The notes under the pieces are model-generated. The model saw nothing but the letters and a program-made list of their open reading frames with translations, searched no databases and was not told where the DNA came from. The translations under genes were made by a program, and so were the position numbers. A stretch of DNA of 64,000 bases, taken from Tenebrio molitor. Taxonomy: Eukaryota > Arthropoda > Insecta > Coleoptera > Tenebrionidae. The DNA is taken from contig NC_091046.1 in assembly GCF_963966145.1 (NCBI RefSeq), positions 17,360,001 through 17,424,000 on the forward strand, in the 5' to 3' direction. Below, in pieces: positions 54,289 to 64,000 of this stretch; position 1 is the stretch's first letter; each line of letters begins with the position of its first letter.

Positions 54289-55569
54289 CCTTGTTTCTCT
54301 TGTTCCCCTTTGTGCTTTCTTTCCGTTTTCCCTTTTTTTTGTCCATCTACCTTTTTCTTTATCCTTTGTCCATTTCCGTTGTCTCCTTTTCCTCCATCCC
54401 ATCTTCCTGCCTCTACTGAAAAACCTCTAGTCTCCTCCTTTCTTCATTCCATCCAAGGTTGGTAGAACTGACTAATTTGTATAATAGGTTGCCTCGTTGA
54501 AAATTGCGGGGCGGGGGGGAAAGTAACTCGTGACGTAAAATCAACCCAGAAATTTTGGGTGTTCGAATAGAACCTAAGGTTTATAAGCTCCGTGGAGTTT
54601 ATTGGGTGGCTTTTTGGGATTTATTCTAGCGAAGGAACACCTAATGCATGATCGACAGACTCTGTAGTAAAAGTTTAGTACACTGTGACGTCACGAGTAA
54701 CTTTTGCGGGGGGAAAAAATTCAGACTATTGCTTTAAATGGAAACGAGGCAACCTATTATACAAATTAGTCAGTTGTACCAACCTTGATTCCATCTCATC
54801 TGTACCCCCTCTATGGTTATTTTCATGTACCCAACTTTTGGATCTTTCCCTTGTCTTTTTTCTTCTCTGGCGATGGCTCGTATTTTTTTCTGTATTTCTC
54901 TTTCCTTCTTTGCGAGGTAGTTGTCAATAAATATTTTCTCTGTTGCCCTATTTCCTCTCAATTTTCCTTTCTGCTTCATTACCTTTTCTTTCCCACTCCA
55001 CTCTTCCATTTGCACTAGTATTTGGTCCTTGTTTATGTTGTAGCAATCTTTAACTTTCCCCTATGTTTTCTTTTATAAACTTTTCTACTTCCTCTCTGCT
55101 CTGCTGCTTGCTACTTCCCTCGCTTCTCCATCCCGTTATTACTATGTTATTTTTTCTTCTTCTTCTTTCTTCATTCTCCATTTTCGTTTTCAACCGTGCT
55201 ACTCTCTCAGACATGCTGTTTTTCTCTTCCTTCCATTTCTTTTCTTTATTATTAAATTCTTCCCTTAGTTGTTCTATTTCTCTCTTGACTTCTTGATTCT
55301 CTTTTCTCAGCTTCTTTTATTTCCTCTGTAATTTCCCTTTTCACTTCCTCCAGCTTTTCCAATATCTTTTCCATTTCCCTGCCTGATTTCTTCTCCACTT
55401 CCGGTGACCTTGCGGTTTTATTTACTTGCCCCAAATACCTCCTCCTCCTCCTCCTCCTCTTCTTGTCTTCCTGTCTTTCCTTTTCTAGTTCTTTTCCTTT
55501 TTTCTTGTCTTCCTGGGACGCCTCCACCCTTCCTTGGCTAAAAGAACGGTTTCTGCCTCCCTCGCTCAT
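54289..55569 (-). pseudogene. LINE ORF1 (gag-like, coiled coil), interrupted
   Basis: It begins MSEGGRNRSFSQGRVEAS, followed by a charged region and a coiled-coil-like stretch (REMEKILEKLEEVKREITEE). In another frame are MEEWSGKEKVMKQKGKL and IFIDNYLAKKEREIQKKI, with GYMKITIEGVQMRW. The IFIDNxLxxxEREIQ block is typical of ORF1 in insect R1-group elements. A MITE (54,454-54,787) splits it, and the Tc1 lies at its 3' boundary. Frames shift at least twice. The presumed role is RNA binding in the retrotransposition particle. Confidence 0.7.
54454..54787. mobile_element. 334-bp MITE inserted in LINE ORF1
   Basis: The ends CAAGGTTGGTAGAACTGACT and AGTCAGTTGTACCAACCTTG pair, and AATTTGTATAATAGGTTGCC matches its complement further in. 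It is non-coding. Confidence 0.8.
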
Positions 55570-55944
55570 AGGCTTGCTCTTTACTTCCTAGATGTCGCTG
55601 TTTTCCGTTTGTTTAACACTTCTCTTCTTTTGGGTGTTTTCTTCCTCCCCACACCGTTCAGCCTCTTCCTACCTTGCTTCGATAAATTCTCCTCTCCTTT
55701 GTAGTTGGTCTCTCTAATTTTCTCTGCCTTTATCTCCTTTTCCGCTTCACTCTCTTTAGCTCACTTTTTACCACGTGTTGCTCACTCCGTCGGTAATACA
55801 GGACTGTGATGTTTATGTCAACCAATCTCTCGCTGGACAAACTATACCACTCGTTAAAACCTACAGAAAATTGAACTCGTGCTACGCACTCGGTCAATTT
55901 TCATCGGTTTTAACACACCAATGATAGTCATAACACTAGTCATA

Positions 55945-56284
55945 CGGGGTCATTATAAATGATTGTACCAACGTAGGTGGCTGTGCGCTATGCTTAGGTG
56001 CGCCGCTACGCCCACTAGTTGTTACAGTTGGTTACAAAAAAAAAAAACGGGAAACGAAAATTTTCCTAATGTAAATTTCGTTTTCTCCATTTGCCAATTA
56101 ATTGTCTGCTTGATAATACCTGTCAAATAATTTTTAAAAATGTCATTGAATTTTGACCATAATTCTAACCTATCTCACGTAAGAAGGTTTCACACTATGG
56201 AAAAATTGTAAAAACATGTCAATTTTATTCTGATAGTTCCTGCTTTTTTGGCAACCAACTGTACAAACATTTATAATGACCCCG
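55945..56284. mobile_element. MITE with CGGGGTCATTATAAATG ends
   Basis: The ends CGGGGTCATTATAAATG and CATTTATAATGACCCCG are complements, flanked by TA (55943-55944 and 56285-56286). It carries a second MITE at 56,025-56,261. A hairpin with CTCGTGCTACGCACTCGG at its centre lies just upstream (about 55,855-55,915). Confidence 0.8.
56025..56261. mobile_element. Nested MITE with CAGTTGGTTACAAAAAA end
   Basis: The right end TTTTTTGGCAACCAACTG pairs with the left. TA flanks both sides (56023-56024 and 56262-56263). It is related to 25,816-26,058. Confidence 0.75.
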
Positions 56285-56827
56285 TATTATCCCCGATAAT
56301 AAATTTTGGTATTATTCAAAAAAATGTTTTCATTATTCCTGAAAGAATGTTCAAACATTGTATTGTTAAGAATCCTGTGTCATTAAATATGCAGGTTCAA
56401 ATCTATATGCATTAGAATATTAAAATCACAGGATCTTCAGACTATTTGTGCAAATCACGTGCATTCAATTTTCCGCTATACGAGTACTTCCATTCCATAT
56501 AAGGGCTGAAATGCCATGTACAGTTTAAGCAGAAAAGTTGAGTAGATACGCCACTGATGACACGTTAGGAAGAGTAGTAAGATTAAAAAGTTATCGAGTA
56601 CCTACAACGCAAAAAAGGTACAAGAAGTTTTTAGTTTTCATTCATAATATGCTTATACGTTTTTGCGGCTCTGTGTATTTAAAGTGTCTTTTAGGCTATT
56701 TCATTCATTGGGCTATTCATGTTTCGATTTATTAAAGCTTCCAGAAGGGTCTCGTTCGGGATGGAATTGAACTTTATTTAAAATGTTTAACCACTTTTTC
56801 GGTTTCTTCACTTATTGAAGGTAGGTA
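56285..56827. other. Unassigned stretch
   Basis: No gene or repeat was recognised. Confidence 0.35.
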
Positions 56828-57468
56828 AACTTCGTCCAGCGAGAGATTGGGAGATTTTAAATTGTATTAAATTAACCCAACATTACAAAATGCACTAGAA
56901 TACTATCCATTACTAAACTCCCGCACTGTCAAAATGTTTGCAAGTTGCCGCACTGCCGTTCTGAGACTAGTAATTTTTACTTTAACGTTGGCGTTAAAAT
57001 TTCAAATTGCAAATTTGAAGTTAAGTTTAATAAATTCGCTTTCTTCGTAGCTTTCTTTCATTCAAAGTATTACTTACACGAAATGGCTGAACAAGAAGAA
57101 GATATGAAATGTAAAAGAATACTGTTAACGGCCAGAGAGAAGCAGGGTATTGTTAATTATTGTTTGGAAAGAAGAGAATTAACTCCATTAACATAACTAA
57201 ACTTTCCTTGTTGACGTTTTTATAACTAGATTTTGTGTACAGGCAACTGAAAAGGTATCTCCACACACTCCAAAAAAAAATCAAAAATTTGACACTGACA
57301 GTGCGGGAGTTTAATAAACGGATAGTACATTAATTAGAGCATAATTTCAGGGCAAAAATGTTACTGCTTGAAGGATATATTTCAAATTTTACGTGCGCTA
57401 GGTGTTACTTTCCCTACGTAGAATTTAGTGATTTTTATGTCAACCAATCTCTCGCTGGACAAACTATA
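56828..57468. mobile_element. TIR element with TCCAGCGAGAGATTGG ends
   Basis: GTCCAGCGAGAGATTGG at the left pairs with CCAATCTCTCGCTGGAC at the right. A solo right end lies at 55,818-55,845, and an uninterrupted partial copy at 47,375-47,563. It is split by the 56,903-57,325 insertion. Confidence 0.75.
56903..57325 (+). mobile_element. 423-bp TIR element with TA duplication and a short open frame
   Basis: The ends CTATCCATTACTAAACTCCC and, inverted, CTATCCGTTTATTAAACTCC share CCGCACTGTCA further in. TA flanks both sides (56901-56902 and 57326-57327), and the site without the insertion is preserved at 47,375-47,563. A short frame (57,083-57,196) begins MAEQEEDMKCKRILLTARE and may be a retained transposase start; I cannot assign it. 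Confidence 0.85.
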
Positions 57469-57630
57469 CTATGGTTTACTGTTTTATAAATTTGGTTGTA
57501 GGTCGCAAAATTTTATGGTACTTTAAGTTAAAGATCTTGCGGGGCTTATAAATCCTACTTTACCAGTATAGTATATTTTTTCCTGGCAGGCGGTTGCGCA
57601 AGCCATTTACAGAATCCTGCAATGAAATGT

Positions 57631-57675
57631 GACCTCCCTATTGGTTAGTTTATTTCACTAACCAATAGGGAGGTC
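57631..57675. repeat. 45-bp perfect hairpin
   Basis: The arms GACCTCCCTATTGGTTAGT and ACTAACCAATAGGGAGGTC are exact complements with a 7-bp loop. Related words (TGACCAGTCA, TTATTGGTCATTTAT) recur to 58,090, suggesting a degraded inverted-repeat element. Confidence 0.85.
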
Positions 57676-58196
57676 ATTTATTTTTTGTGACATGACCGTC
57701 CAATGTGACCGAGAAATGACCAGTCACTTATTGGTCATTTATAGAATAACTTTAGAGTGACGTCAATTTATTAGTCTCATCAAGACCTTTAATTCGATAT
57801 ATGAATTATATGATTTGCTAGGGTTAAGACATTCGAAAACCCATATTAATAAACACAACAGAAAAATAAAAAATATCCAAACTGTGATACGAATATGAGA
57901 ATTATGAATAATTTTAATTATAAATGTGTTTTATAAATAGAACTAAACAGTAAAACACAATTAACAAACCTGTAATACCAAAAACAAAAAAATATAATGT
58001 TATATTGCCCATTGGGCGCACATTCATAAATGTCCGATAAATGACCATGACCAGTCATTTATTGGACTGACATTTAAATGACCGACAACACTATTAAGTA
58101 GTAGGTAATCAGTTAACATAAAGTACGTAGAAACGTTACACTACAACATTTTCGAAAAGTTGACATAACTACGAAGTTTTGCTGTCCTAGTTTTTC

Positions 58197-58541
58197 ATGA
58201 ATTCGATAGTATTTTTCTACCTACCTCTAACTATTCGTCAAAATCTTTGGTTTATGCATGATGGCGCTTCCGCCAAGAGGTGGACCGACTGCGTGGCCTG
58301 CTCACCTGACCTAAATAGTTGCGATTATTATCTATGGAGGTACATGAAAACTAAGGTGTATCGAACTCAAGTAGAAAACCAAGAGGAACTACTAGAAAGA
58401 ATTATGGTTACCGCAGAAGAAATTCGACAAAATACTGAAGAGTTTCTGCATCTTTGCGCAGACGAGTGGAAGCATGCATTAGAGAAAATGGTGGCCACTT
58501 TAAACACTTGCTTTGATTTCTTTTTATTTATTTCTTTTTGA
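58197..58541 (+). pseudogene. Transposase C-terminal fragment (mariner-group, HDGA type)
   Basis: The frame reads YLPLTIRQNLWFMHDGASAK, then, after an internal deletion, RWTDCVACSPDLNSCDYYLW and RYMKTKVYRTQVENQEELLE. HDGA holds the second catalytic aspartate and SPDLNSCDY the third, as in the family at 10,172-11,228 (HDGAP and SPDLNPCDF). The segment between them is shortened, destroying the normal spacing. No element ends were found. Confidence 0.75.
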
Positions 58542-58594
58542 TTAATAGTAGTTTATTTGACGAGTTTGTGTGTAAATTGGGCAATTACACACGA

Positions 58595-58766
58595 ACGAGT
58601 TGAATACAACGTTTTTTTGTTCGACGAGCCCCTTAATGGCTCCAAATCGCTTAAAACCTTTAAAATTAGCTTGACGTTTCGTTTTGACAAGTTGTGGCAT
58701 TTATCAAAATCCGTTCACATAGGAGAAAATTCTCAAATTCTGACAGTGTCGAACGAAAAAATAATT
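58595..58766. repeat. Inverted copy of 45,072-45,237
   Basis: It shares AAAACGTTTTTTTGTTCGAC-like, CGTTTTGACAAGTTGTG and CTGACAGTGTCGAAC words. Each copy is adjacent to a GTGTGTAAATTGGGC sequence. Confidence 0.7.
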
Positions 58767-60815
58767 AATAACAATTTTAATAAAACTGTGTGTTTTTGGA
58801 TCTTTTTTTATTTTGATAGGCGTTCTACGCTGTGGATCTCTTCCCGCATATCTTTATGACAGGAAACTATTTTTTTATACAACTGACATTAAAAGTGACG
58901 TTTTTAGTGGAAGCTAATTTGATTAAGAATTGCTCTTTATAACTTACCGTGTTAAAAGTATTTTTAACACTAGTAAAAAAAAAACTTTTAACACTAGTTA
59001 TTTTTTATTTATTTATAAATGTTAAAGTGGCTCTATTTGCCGCTTTTTCATTATCTGCGGGAAATCTGTCGTCGATATCGGAATCGTTAACGTCGTTTTC
59101 TTTGCATTCCATGTTTACGAATGCAATAATGTGGAATTGAAAGTGTTTTACAAAACGTAATGAAAACTTTTTTGACGTTTCTAATAAACAAATGTCAATA
59201 CAAGACTAGCTACGAGTACCTGATTTTTGCCGCAGAAATTAAAATAAACATCAAAAATACGACTGCGTTTTTAAATGCAATGCAAACCAGTTGTATAAAA
59301 AATAGATGTACTCGTATGATGGACGTGTTAAAAGTGATTTTATTTTGTTCGTGGGGTTGGTCAACTCGCTGCGCTCGTTTCCCAATCTACCCCACTTGCA
59401 AAACAAAATCTCACTTTTAACACTTACATCATAAATAACTATTAAGTTCAAAATGAATATTAAATAGTTATTTGTGTATTAAGAGCGCAAAGTGATACCT
59501 TGTTGATAGAGATTTTCTCGAAATCGACAATGTACATTTGCGCTCGCAACTTTGATTAAAGTAACGCTTAAGGTATAAGATTATATGGCCCTTTAAAAGT
59601 GTTTGACCGGAGATAAACGTTCCTTTTGTCGCAATTGCAGTAGGCGGTCAGCCCAACCATAAATCATGCTTCAAGCAATTCTCTATTGTGAATTCCAGAG
59701 CCGGCCTCAAAACAAATGGGTACCGACGAAAATATATTTATTTATTAAATATACAATACTATTACAAATCATCTTTACTGTTTTCAAAACACAAAGAACT
59801 AAAGGGAATTTCGTTACAATAACAAAATTTACAATAAACATCAAAAACATGTTCTTTCACAACTTTTTAATCCCTGCCCTGAACGAAGGAAAAGGGATGC
59901 AGCTGCACGAGCCGAGACAACCATCTTAACGCCAATATTGGTTTCCATTATTGGGATAGTTTTAGTGCTGCCATTAAAACTATCCCTTTACTACACATTA
60001 TTTTATTTGGAGCAAATCAATGTACCTAATACTTTATTAAAATCAGAAACTAATTATTCACAATATTGACATTAAAAGTACAATAATTACAGTTTTTGAA
60101 AAGTAATCCATGCTTTGGAAGTGTGTATTCTGGTTCTTTTGCTACACTTACAATTTCGGGAGGTGTATACACGGAAACGCTTCCTCAGCAGTTTCCCTTC
60201 ATTCTACAGGCTTTTGAGCAATGTTTCTTTGTAAAAACACAAAGAACACCGAGATAAACTGACACAACAATTCTTTCTGTTTATTCGTTGTCACTAATTA
60301 CAATAATCACTGGACATCTGGATGATGAAATATGTACGTTCAAGCTGGCAACGATATTACCGTTTCCGTAAACTTAATTGAAATCAACCTAACCTAACAC
60401 GAAAGCCATCAATTTATATTAGGGAATTTTGTTTGTTCTGTAGCTACTACCAACAATGTTGCCAGATATCATAGCCACCCCTTATCCACATTCATCGAGA
60501 ATCGATTTATATGCCATACGTTTTCAACGTTTTTGTTTTTCACAGTCATAGTTGCCCATACATTTTTTGAATCATATGGTATTTTTAGAGAGTTTTTAAT
60601 GTCTCTTTTGAGTTTACAAGATAAATAAGAAAAGATTACACTTCGTTAAAAATAATATTTTTCTAATTAATGTAAAATGTCGAATTTTATGTTGTCGTTT
60701 TGAATGTCAAAATGACGTTCTTTTTTGCACTAATGCGTATTGATTGTCACTTTTTTGCATTAATGCGAAAAAAAAGTGTCAAATTCAATTAAGAATAATT
60801 AAGTGGATGATTTAT
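58767..60815. other. Intergenic stretch with small hairpins
   Basis: Bases 59,325-59,423 form a foldback (GTGTTAAAAGTGATTTTATT against AAAATCTCACTTTTAACAC) whose centre reads AACTCGCTGCGCTCG. Bases 59,954-59,987 form a hairpin (GGGATAGTTTTA facing TAAAACTATCCC). No gene was recognised. Confidence 0.5.
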
Positions 60816-60818
60816 TAT

Positions 60819-61225
60819 ACCGAGTGACTATAAATGATTCAAGGAAAGTAGTGGATTGGCAACACTGATGCAGTTGGTAGTGCAAGTCTTCTCGTGCATC
60901 ATCTGTCAATCATTTCTATTTAGGTTAGGTTAAGTCACGAAGTACATTGTCGATTTAGATTTTTTTGACGTTTGTTTCAATTTTAAAAATTACGTGTGTC
61001 ATGCCAACGATGTTGCCAACTAAAGATTTCAAATGTGTTACCAACATAACAAAATAATTTTCAATCATTTATAGTCGGTATATACCGAGTGACTATGTAC
61101 TTCGTGACTTAACCTAACCTAAATAGAAATGAGTGACAGAAGATGCACGAGAAGACTTGCACTACCAACTCCGTCAGTGTTGCCAATCCACTATTTTCTT
61201 TCAATCATTTATAGTCACTCGGTAT
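60819..61225. mobile_element. Palindromic element with ACCGAGTGACTATAAATGAT ends, overlapping the recombinase stop
   Basis: About 135 bp at each end are near-perfect inverted copies (blocks GTGGATTGGCAACACTGATG, GTGCAAGTCTTCTCGTGCA and AGGTTAGGTTAAGTCACGAA), separated by about 135 bp. A third partial end lies at 61,076-61,092. The right edge supplies the stop codon of the recombinase gene read from the minus strand. Confidence 0.85.
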
Positions 61226-62429
61226 TTACAGTACAATTATGTAAATGTGAAATATGGAAACCTTCTGTTAATGATGATGACAAGTTAAGTTCGTTTGAAA
61301 TTTGATTGTTTGACGATACAGCAGACATCTCATGATAACTATCAACCGATAAGTAATTATTTTTCTCTGGGATTTGACCACTTGAAGACGTAGCATCATG
61401 TGTTTTCAATTTTTTGAAAGATAAGGCTTTACTGGTAGTGTTGTCTTTGCCTAAAATCATTTGAGCGATCTTCTTCTTATTTTGTATTGATGCGTCAACG
61501 TAACCCTCGGCAACATTGGTCGATTTCCACCCCCCAAGACGTTTCAAAATCGACGTATCTGCTCCGGATTCAGCTAATAATGTAGCCGAACTACGGCGGA
61601 AGGCGTGACCGGTGTATTCTTCGGGATTCTTCAAACCAAGGAAAGTGGCTATTTGTTTTGGAGCGCCGCCAATAGTATTTATTCCAACAGGGTGGGCAAT
61701 GCATTTTCCAAGTCTATAACCAACAAAAAATCTCTGGTGCCGTGTATTTTTAGATCGCAATGAAGAATATCTTCGAAAGACTTCTAATAAATTTAATCCA
61801 CTAACATTTCCCGGAGTTATGGTAAATTCTCGTGGTACTTTTGTTTTAGTTTCAAGGATCTGAATCTTCAGGAATTCTCCCATATCTTCTATGTCTTTTA
61901 TAGACAACTGAAGTAGTTCTTGCCTACGGCAGGCTCCTGATATACCGACAATTAATAAAACCTGAAAAAGATGATTATTTTGTAATGTAATTCTTCTCTA
62001 ATAATTTTTTTCTTGTACCTTTAACATTAAATATGTTTCATCGTTGGCTTCTTTTAAAAATGCATGGACTTCATCCTTGGTAAAAACCTTCGATTTCTTC
62101 CCGCGATAGCCTTGACTCTGTCTCTTCAAGAATGCAATCAAATTGTTGAATTTGCTAATATCTACCTTTTTATTCAAATAAATGGTTGTTCTTAGTTTTG
62201 AATACTCGTTCCACATTGTTGATGGTTTCAGCAATTTAGACCTTTGCATGAAATAAGCTAACATTACTTTTTCGGATATGCATTCCAACTTCCTCAAACC
62301 CAACCACTGGTCGAAGCGTTGATAACTTAACTCATAAACAGCTCGCGACTTCGCTGGTAACAAGGTCGAAATAGCAGCTTCCGCTGCAGCTTCAATATCT
62401 GCACCCACACTTTCTTCGGAATCACTCAT
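61215..62429 (-). CDS. Tyrosine recombinase (phage-integrase family), two exons, intact
   Basis: Exon 1 (62,429-62,019) and exon 2 (61,961-61,215) join across a 57-bp intron with GTACAAG donor and TTTTTCAG acceptor, phase 0, giving 385 residues. I chose the ATG at 62,427-62,429 (MSDSEESV); the frame upstream offers only TTG. Residues about 20-130 form the helical core-binding domain (STLLPAKSRAVYELSYQRF, then VMLAYFMQR). The catalytic domain has Arg149 (GACRRQEL), a Lys-rich strand at 174-179, His256 and Arg259 (GHAFRRSS), Trp282 (LGGWKS) and the nucleophile Tyr291 (AEGYVD), so the full R-HxxR-W-Y set is present. Cryptons use such an enzyme to integrate circular DNA. A Crypton or domesticated Crypton gene is the likeliest identity; a DIRS relic is possible, but no reverse transcriptase is nearby. 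The last residues (NTE) and stop lie in a MITE. Confidence 0.85.
61962..62018 (-). other. Intron of the recombinase gene
   Basis: This 57-bp AT-rich intron starts GTACAAGAAAAA, contains an in-frame TAG if unspliced, and ends in CATCTTTTTCAG. Splicing restores the conserved LMLK-VLLIVGISGA transition of tyrosine recombinases. Confidence 0.85.
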
Positions 62430-62441
62430 TTGAAGGACCAA

Positions 62442-64000
62442 ATTGATACCAAATTGTAATTTTGTGGATTTTTTTTCTGTTTACATATTGTCATAGTAAA
62501 GCGAAACATAAATTCCTTGACAAATTCAATGGTAGAATGATTTAATTAGGTACTTACTAAAATTTAAATATTTCTTGTTTTTGTTAACAATTTTATGAGG
62601 AATTAGAAAAAATCTTGTATGTGTGTATGTTATTTGCAAAACCGAGTGTTTTTCGCATTCGACGTGTTGCCCAACTCACTTCGTTCGTTGGGACAATTTT
62701 CACGTCTCATGCGAAAAACACTCTCATTTTGCAACTAACTACATAAATAGCTATTCCCTATCATTTATTAAAGTATTTTAATGTTCAAGAAAGAATAGAT
62801 TGTAACTGAATAACGTGTACATCCATAATTAATTCATTCTATTAAAAATAGTCACGTATTGATAGATATTAATACATAATTAATATTTCTGCTATCCGTA
62901 AATATCAAATAGTAATTTATCAGTTTGGCTTATTTTGTCACTAAACCTTTTATTACTTGTAATAATGTTTAAAACTTTTTGTAGAAATCACACTAGTTTT
63001 CGTAATAAATTAGTTGTTATTTAAAACTGGTTTTTATTATCATTTTGATTGAAAGTAGATATGAGATATTGATGTTAATATTAGTGGATCACTGAAATCC
63101 AACGTAAATTATATGTTCAATTTACTTATTAATCAGTTAATCACAGAACTGTCAGATATTGAGAAGGGTCTGGGTAAAGCACAAGAAAAGAAAAAAGTAA
63201 TAATAGCGGAAAGCTTGACTGGCTTAAAAGTCATGTGAAACTTGTGGACTAAGATGACGCTGTCCGACCTTCGGAGAAAAGAATAATTCTTATCGGCACG
63301 GCGCCTTCTATGAACAAAGCAACAGCGAAACGAAATAAACAATGAAGAGTATACCAAGTCGCCTGTAAAAAGACATTGCTAAATAATAGAGCTCAGTCGA
63401 AATCACAATGGCACCATGGGAAGCCACTCGATGTAGGTGTGTAGGACAAAACGTTACACAAAGCACCGCAGGTAGATGGATCTTTAAAGAACAACTAACT
63501 CTGCCTGCCTGTCTTTGATTACCTCCTCGTAAACACTTGAGACCAACGTGTGGCGATTGGCAAGTGCCTTAGTGCCTATGAACTGCCTATGAATTTTTTA
63601 ACGTTTGCTTACTGGTGCATAAACATTCGAATTATATGGAACTGTGCCTATTTCTTGCAAATGAACAAACATAAAAAATAGCTATTGGTGTCATCATACA
63701 CAAATAAAAAAAAAACTTCCGTGTAGTCTATATATGGAACGAAATTCAAACATAAAATTGTGAGTTTAAAGAAAACAATTTATAGATATTATTTTTATAG
63801 CGATTTTAACACGGTTTTTAAAACTGTTATAAGTCTGCTATATTTATGTCAAAGAACAGAAAATTTCCATTACGATTCGTTTGACAAATCTTCCTCTGAT
63901 CTTCAAAAAAATAGTTTGAAATTTTTACTTCTACGGCGTGATCAAGAATGATTGAGTCTGTTGGTAACAATGAAATTTGGCAAATGTGAAATTTACCATG
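62442..64000. other. Sequence upstream of the recombinase to the window end
   Basis: Bases 62,636-62,732 form a hairpin (GAGTGTTTTTCGCAT facing ATGCGAAAAACACTC) with an AACTCACTTCGTTCGTT centre. From about 63,938 the sequence GTGATCAAGAATG...GTTGGTAACA resembles the left end of the 32,141-32,370 MITE family and runs off the window. No promoter motif or gene was recognised. Confidence 0.5.

Larger units (their letters stand above)
47574..55790 (-). mobile_element. R1-group LINE, nearly full length, broken by three insertions
   Basis: The minus-strand element has two frames (gag-like ORF1, then endonuclease/reverse transcriptase ORF2). It ends at a GTAAGTAAGTA-type tail with an AATAAA signal just before it (47,574-47,600). 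Insertions at 54,454-54,787, 52,784-54,288 and about 50,358-52,437 account for about 3.9 kb, leaving about 4.3 kb of LINE. Its coding strand is very purine-rich, so the plus strand is a long pyrimidine tract with many spurious open frames. Confidence 0.85.

Noticed and set aside
60940..61125. AACCTAACCTAA motif as telomeric (TTAGG)n repeat
   Set aside because: Only two units occur, and they are part of the palindromic element's arms.

Overview
The window looks like gene-poor, transposon-rich nuclear DNA from an insect; a beetle or similar is plausible, but the sequence does not settle the order. It is AT-rich, contains spliceosomal-type introns, and is packed with insect-type elements: Tc1/mariner transposons with TA target duplications, PIF/Harbinger, hAT-type and Mutator-like (MULE) elements, a Helitron remnant, an R1-group LINE, CR1/Jockey-group LINEs, tRNA-derived SINEs, and many short inverted-repeat elements. 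I found no convincing host gene. The only long intact spliced reading frame is a tyrosine recombinase.

Layout. 0-13 kb: short terminal-inverted-repeat (TIR) elements, one defective Tc1 (6.8-8.7 kb), a 736-bp foldback (9.1-9.8 kb) and a decayed DD41D transposon (9.9-11.6 kb). 13-21.5 kb: pieces of a reverse transcriptase with a C-terminal PD-(D/E)XK-like nuclease, split by a 3.9-kb insertion that holds a 5'-truncated CR1/Jockey-type LINE with an 806-codon open frame. 22-24.4 kb: a Harbinger element with a second Harbinger-like element inside it. 26.6-29.3 kb: a decayed CR1-like LINE followed by a SINE. 29.3-31 kb: a dead Tc1. 33.2-34.9 kb: a three-level nest (Tc1 relic, then a MULE with tandem-repeat ends, then a dimeric SINE), with target duplications at the MULE and SINE levels. 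39.25-43.24 kb: a mariner relic split by a giant palindrome and a second foldback; the palindrome carries a Helitron helicase fragment. 47.6-55.8 kb: a nearly full-length R1-group LINE (minus strand) broken by three insertions, including a nearly intact DD34E Tc1 transposon. 60.8-62.4 kb: the recombinase gene, whose stop codon lies in a neighbouring palindromic element.

How the parts relate. Several short elements share ends with coding elements here: the CTATGGCGG-ended elements match the Tc1 at 52.8-54.3 kb. Two insertions (9,933-11,561 and 56,903-57,325) can be compared with uninterrupted copies of the surrounding repeat elsewhere in the window (24,585-24,637 and 47,375-47,563). Many elements are long hairpins that could yield double-stranded RNA if transcribed; that is inference. 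All identifications come from reading motifs, without database searches.
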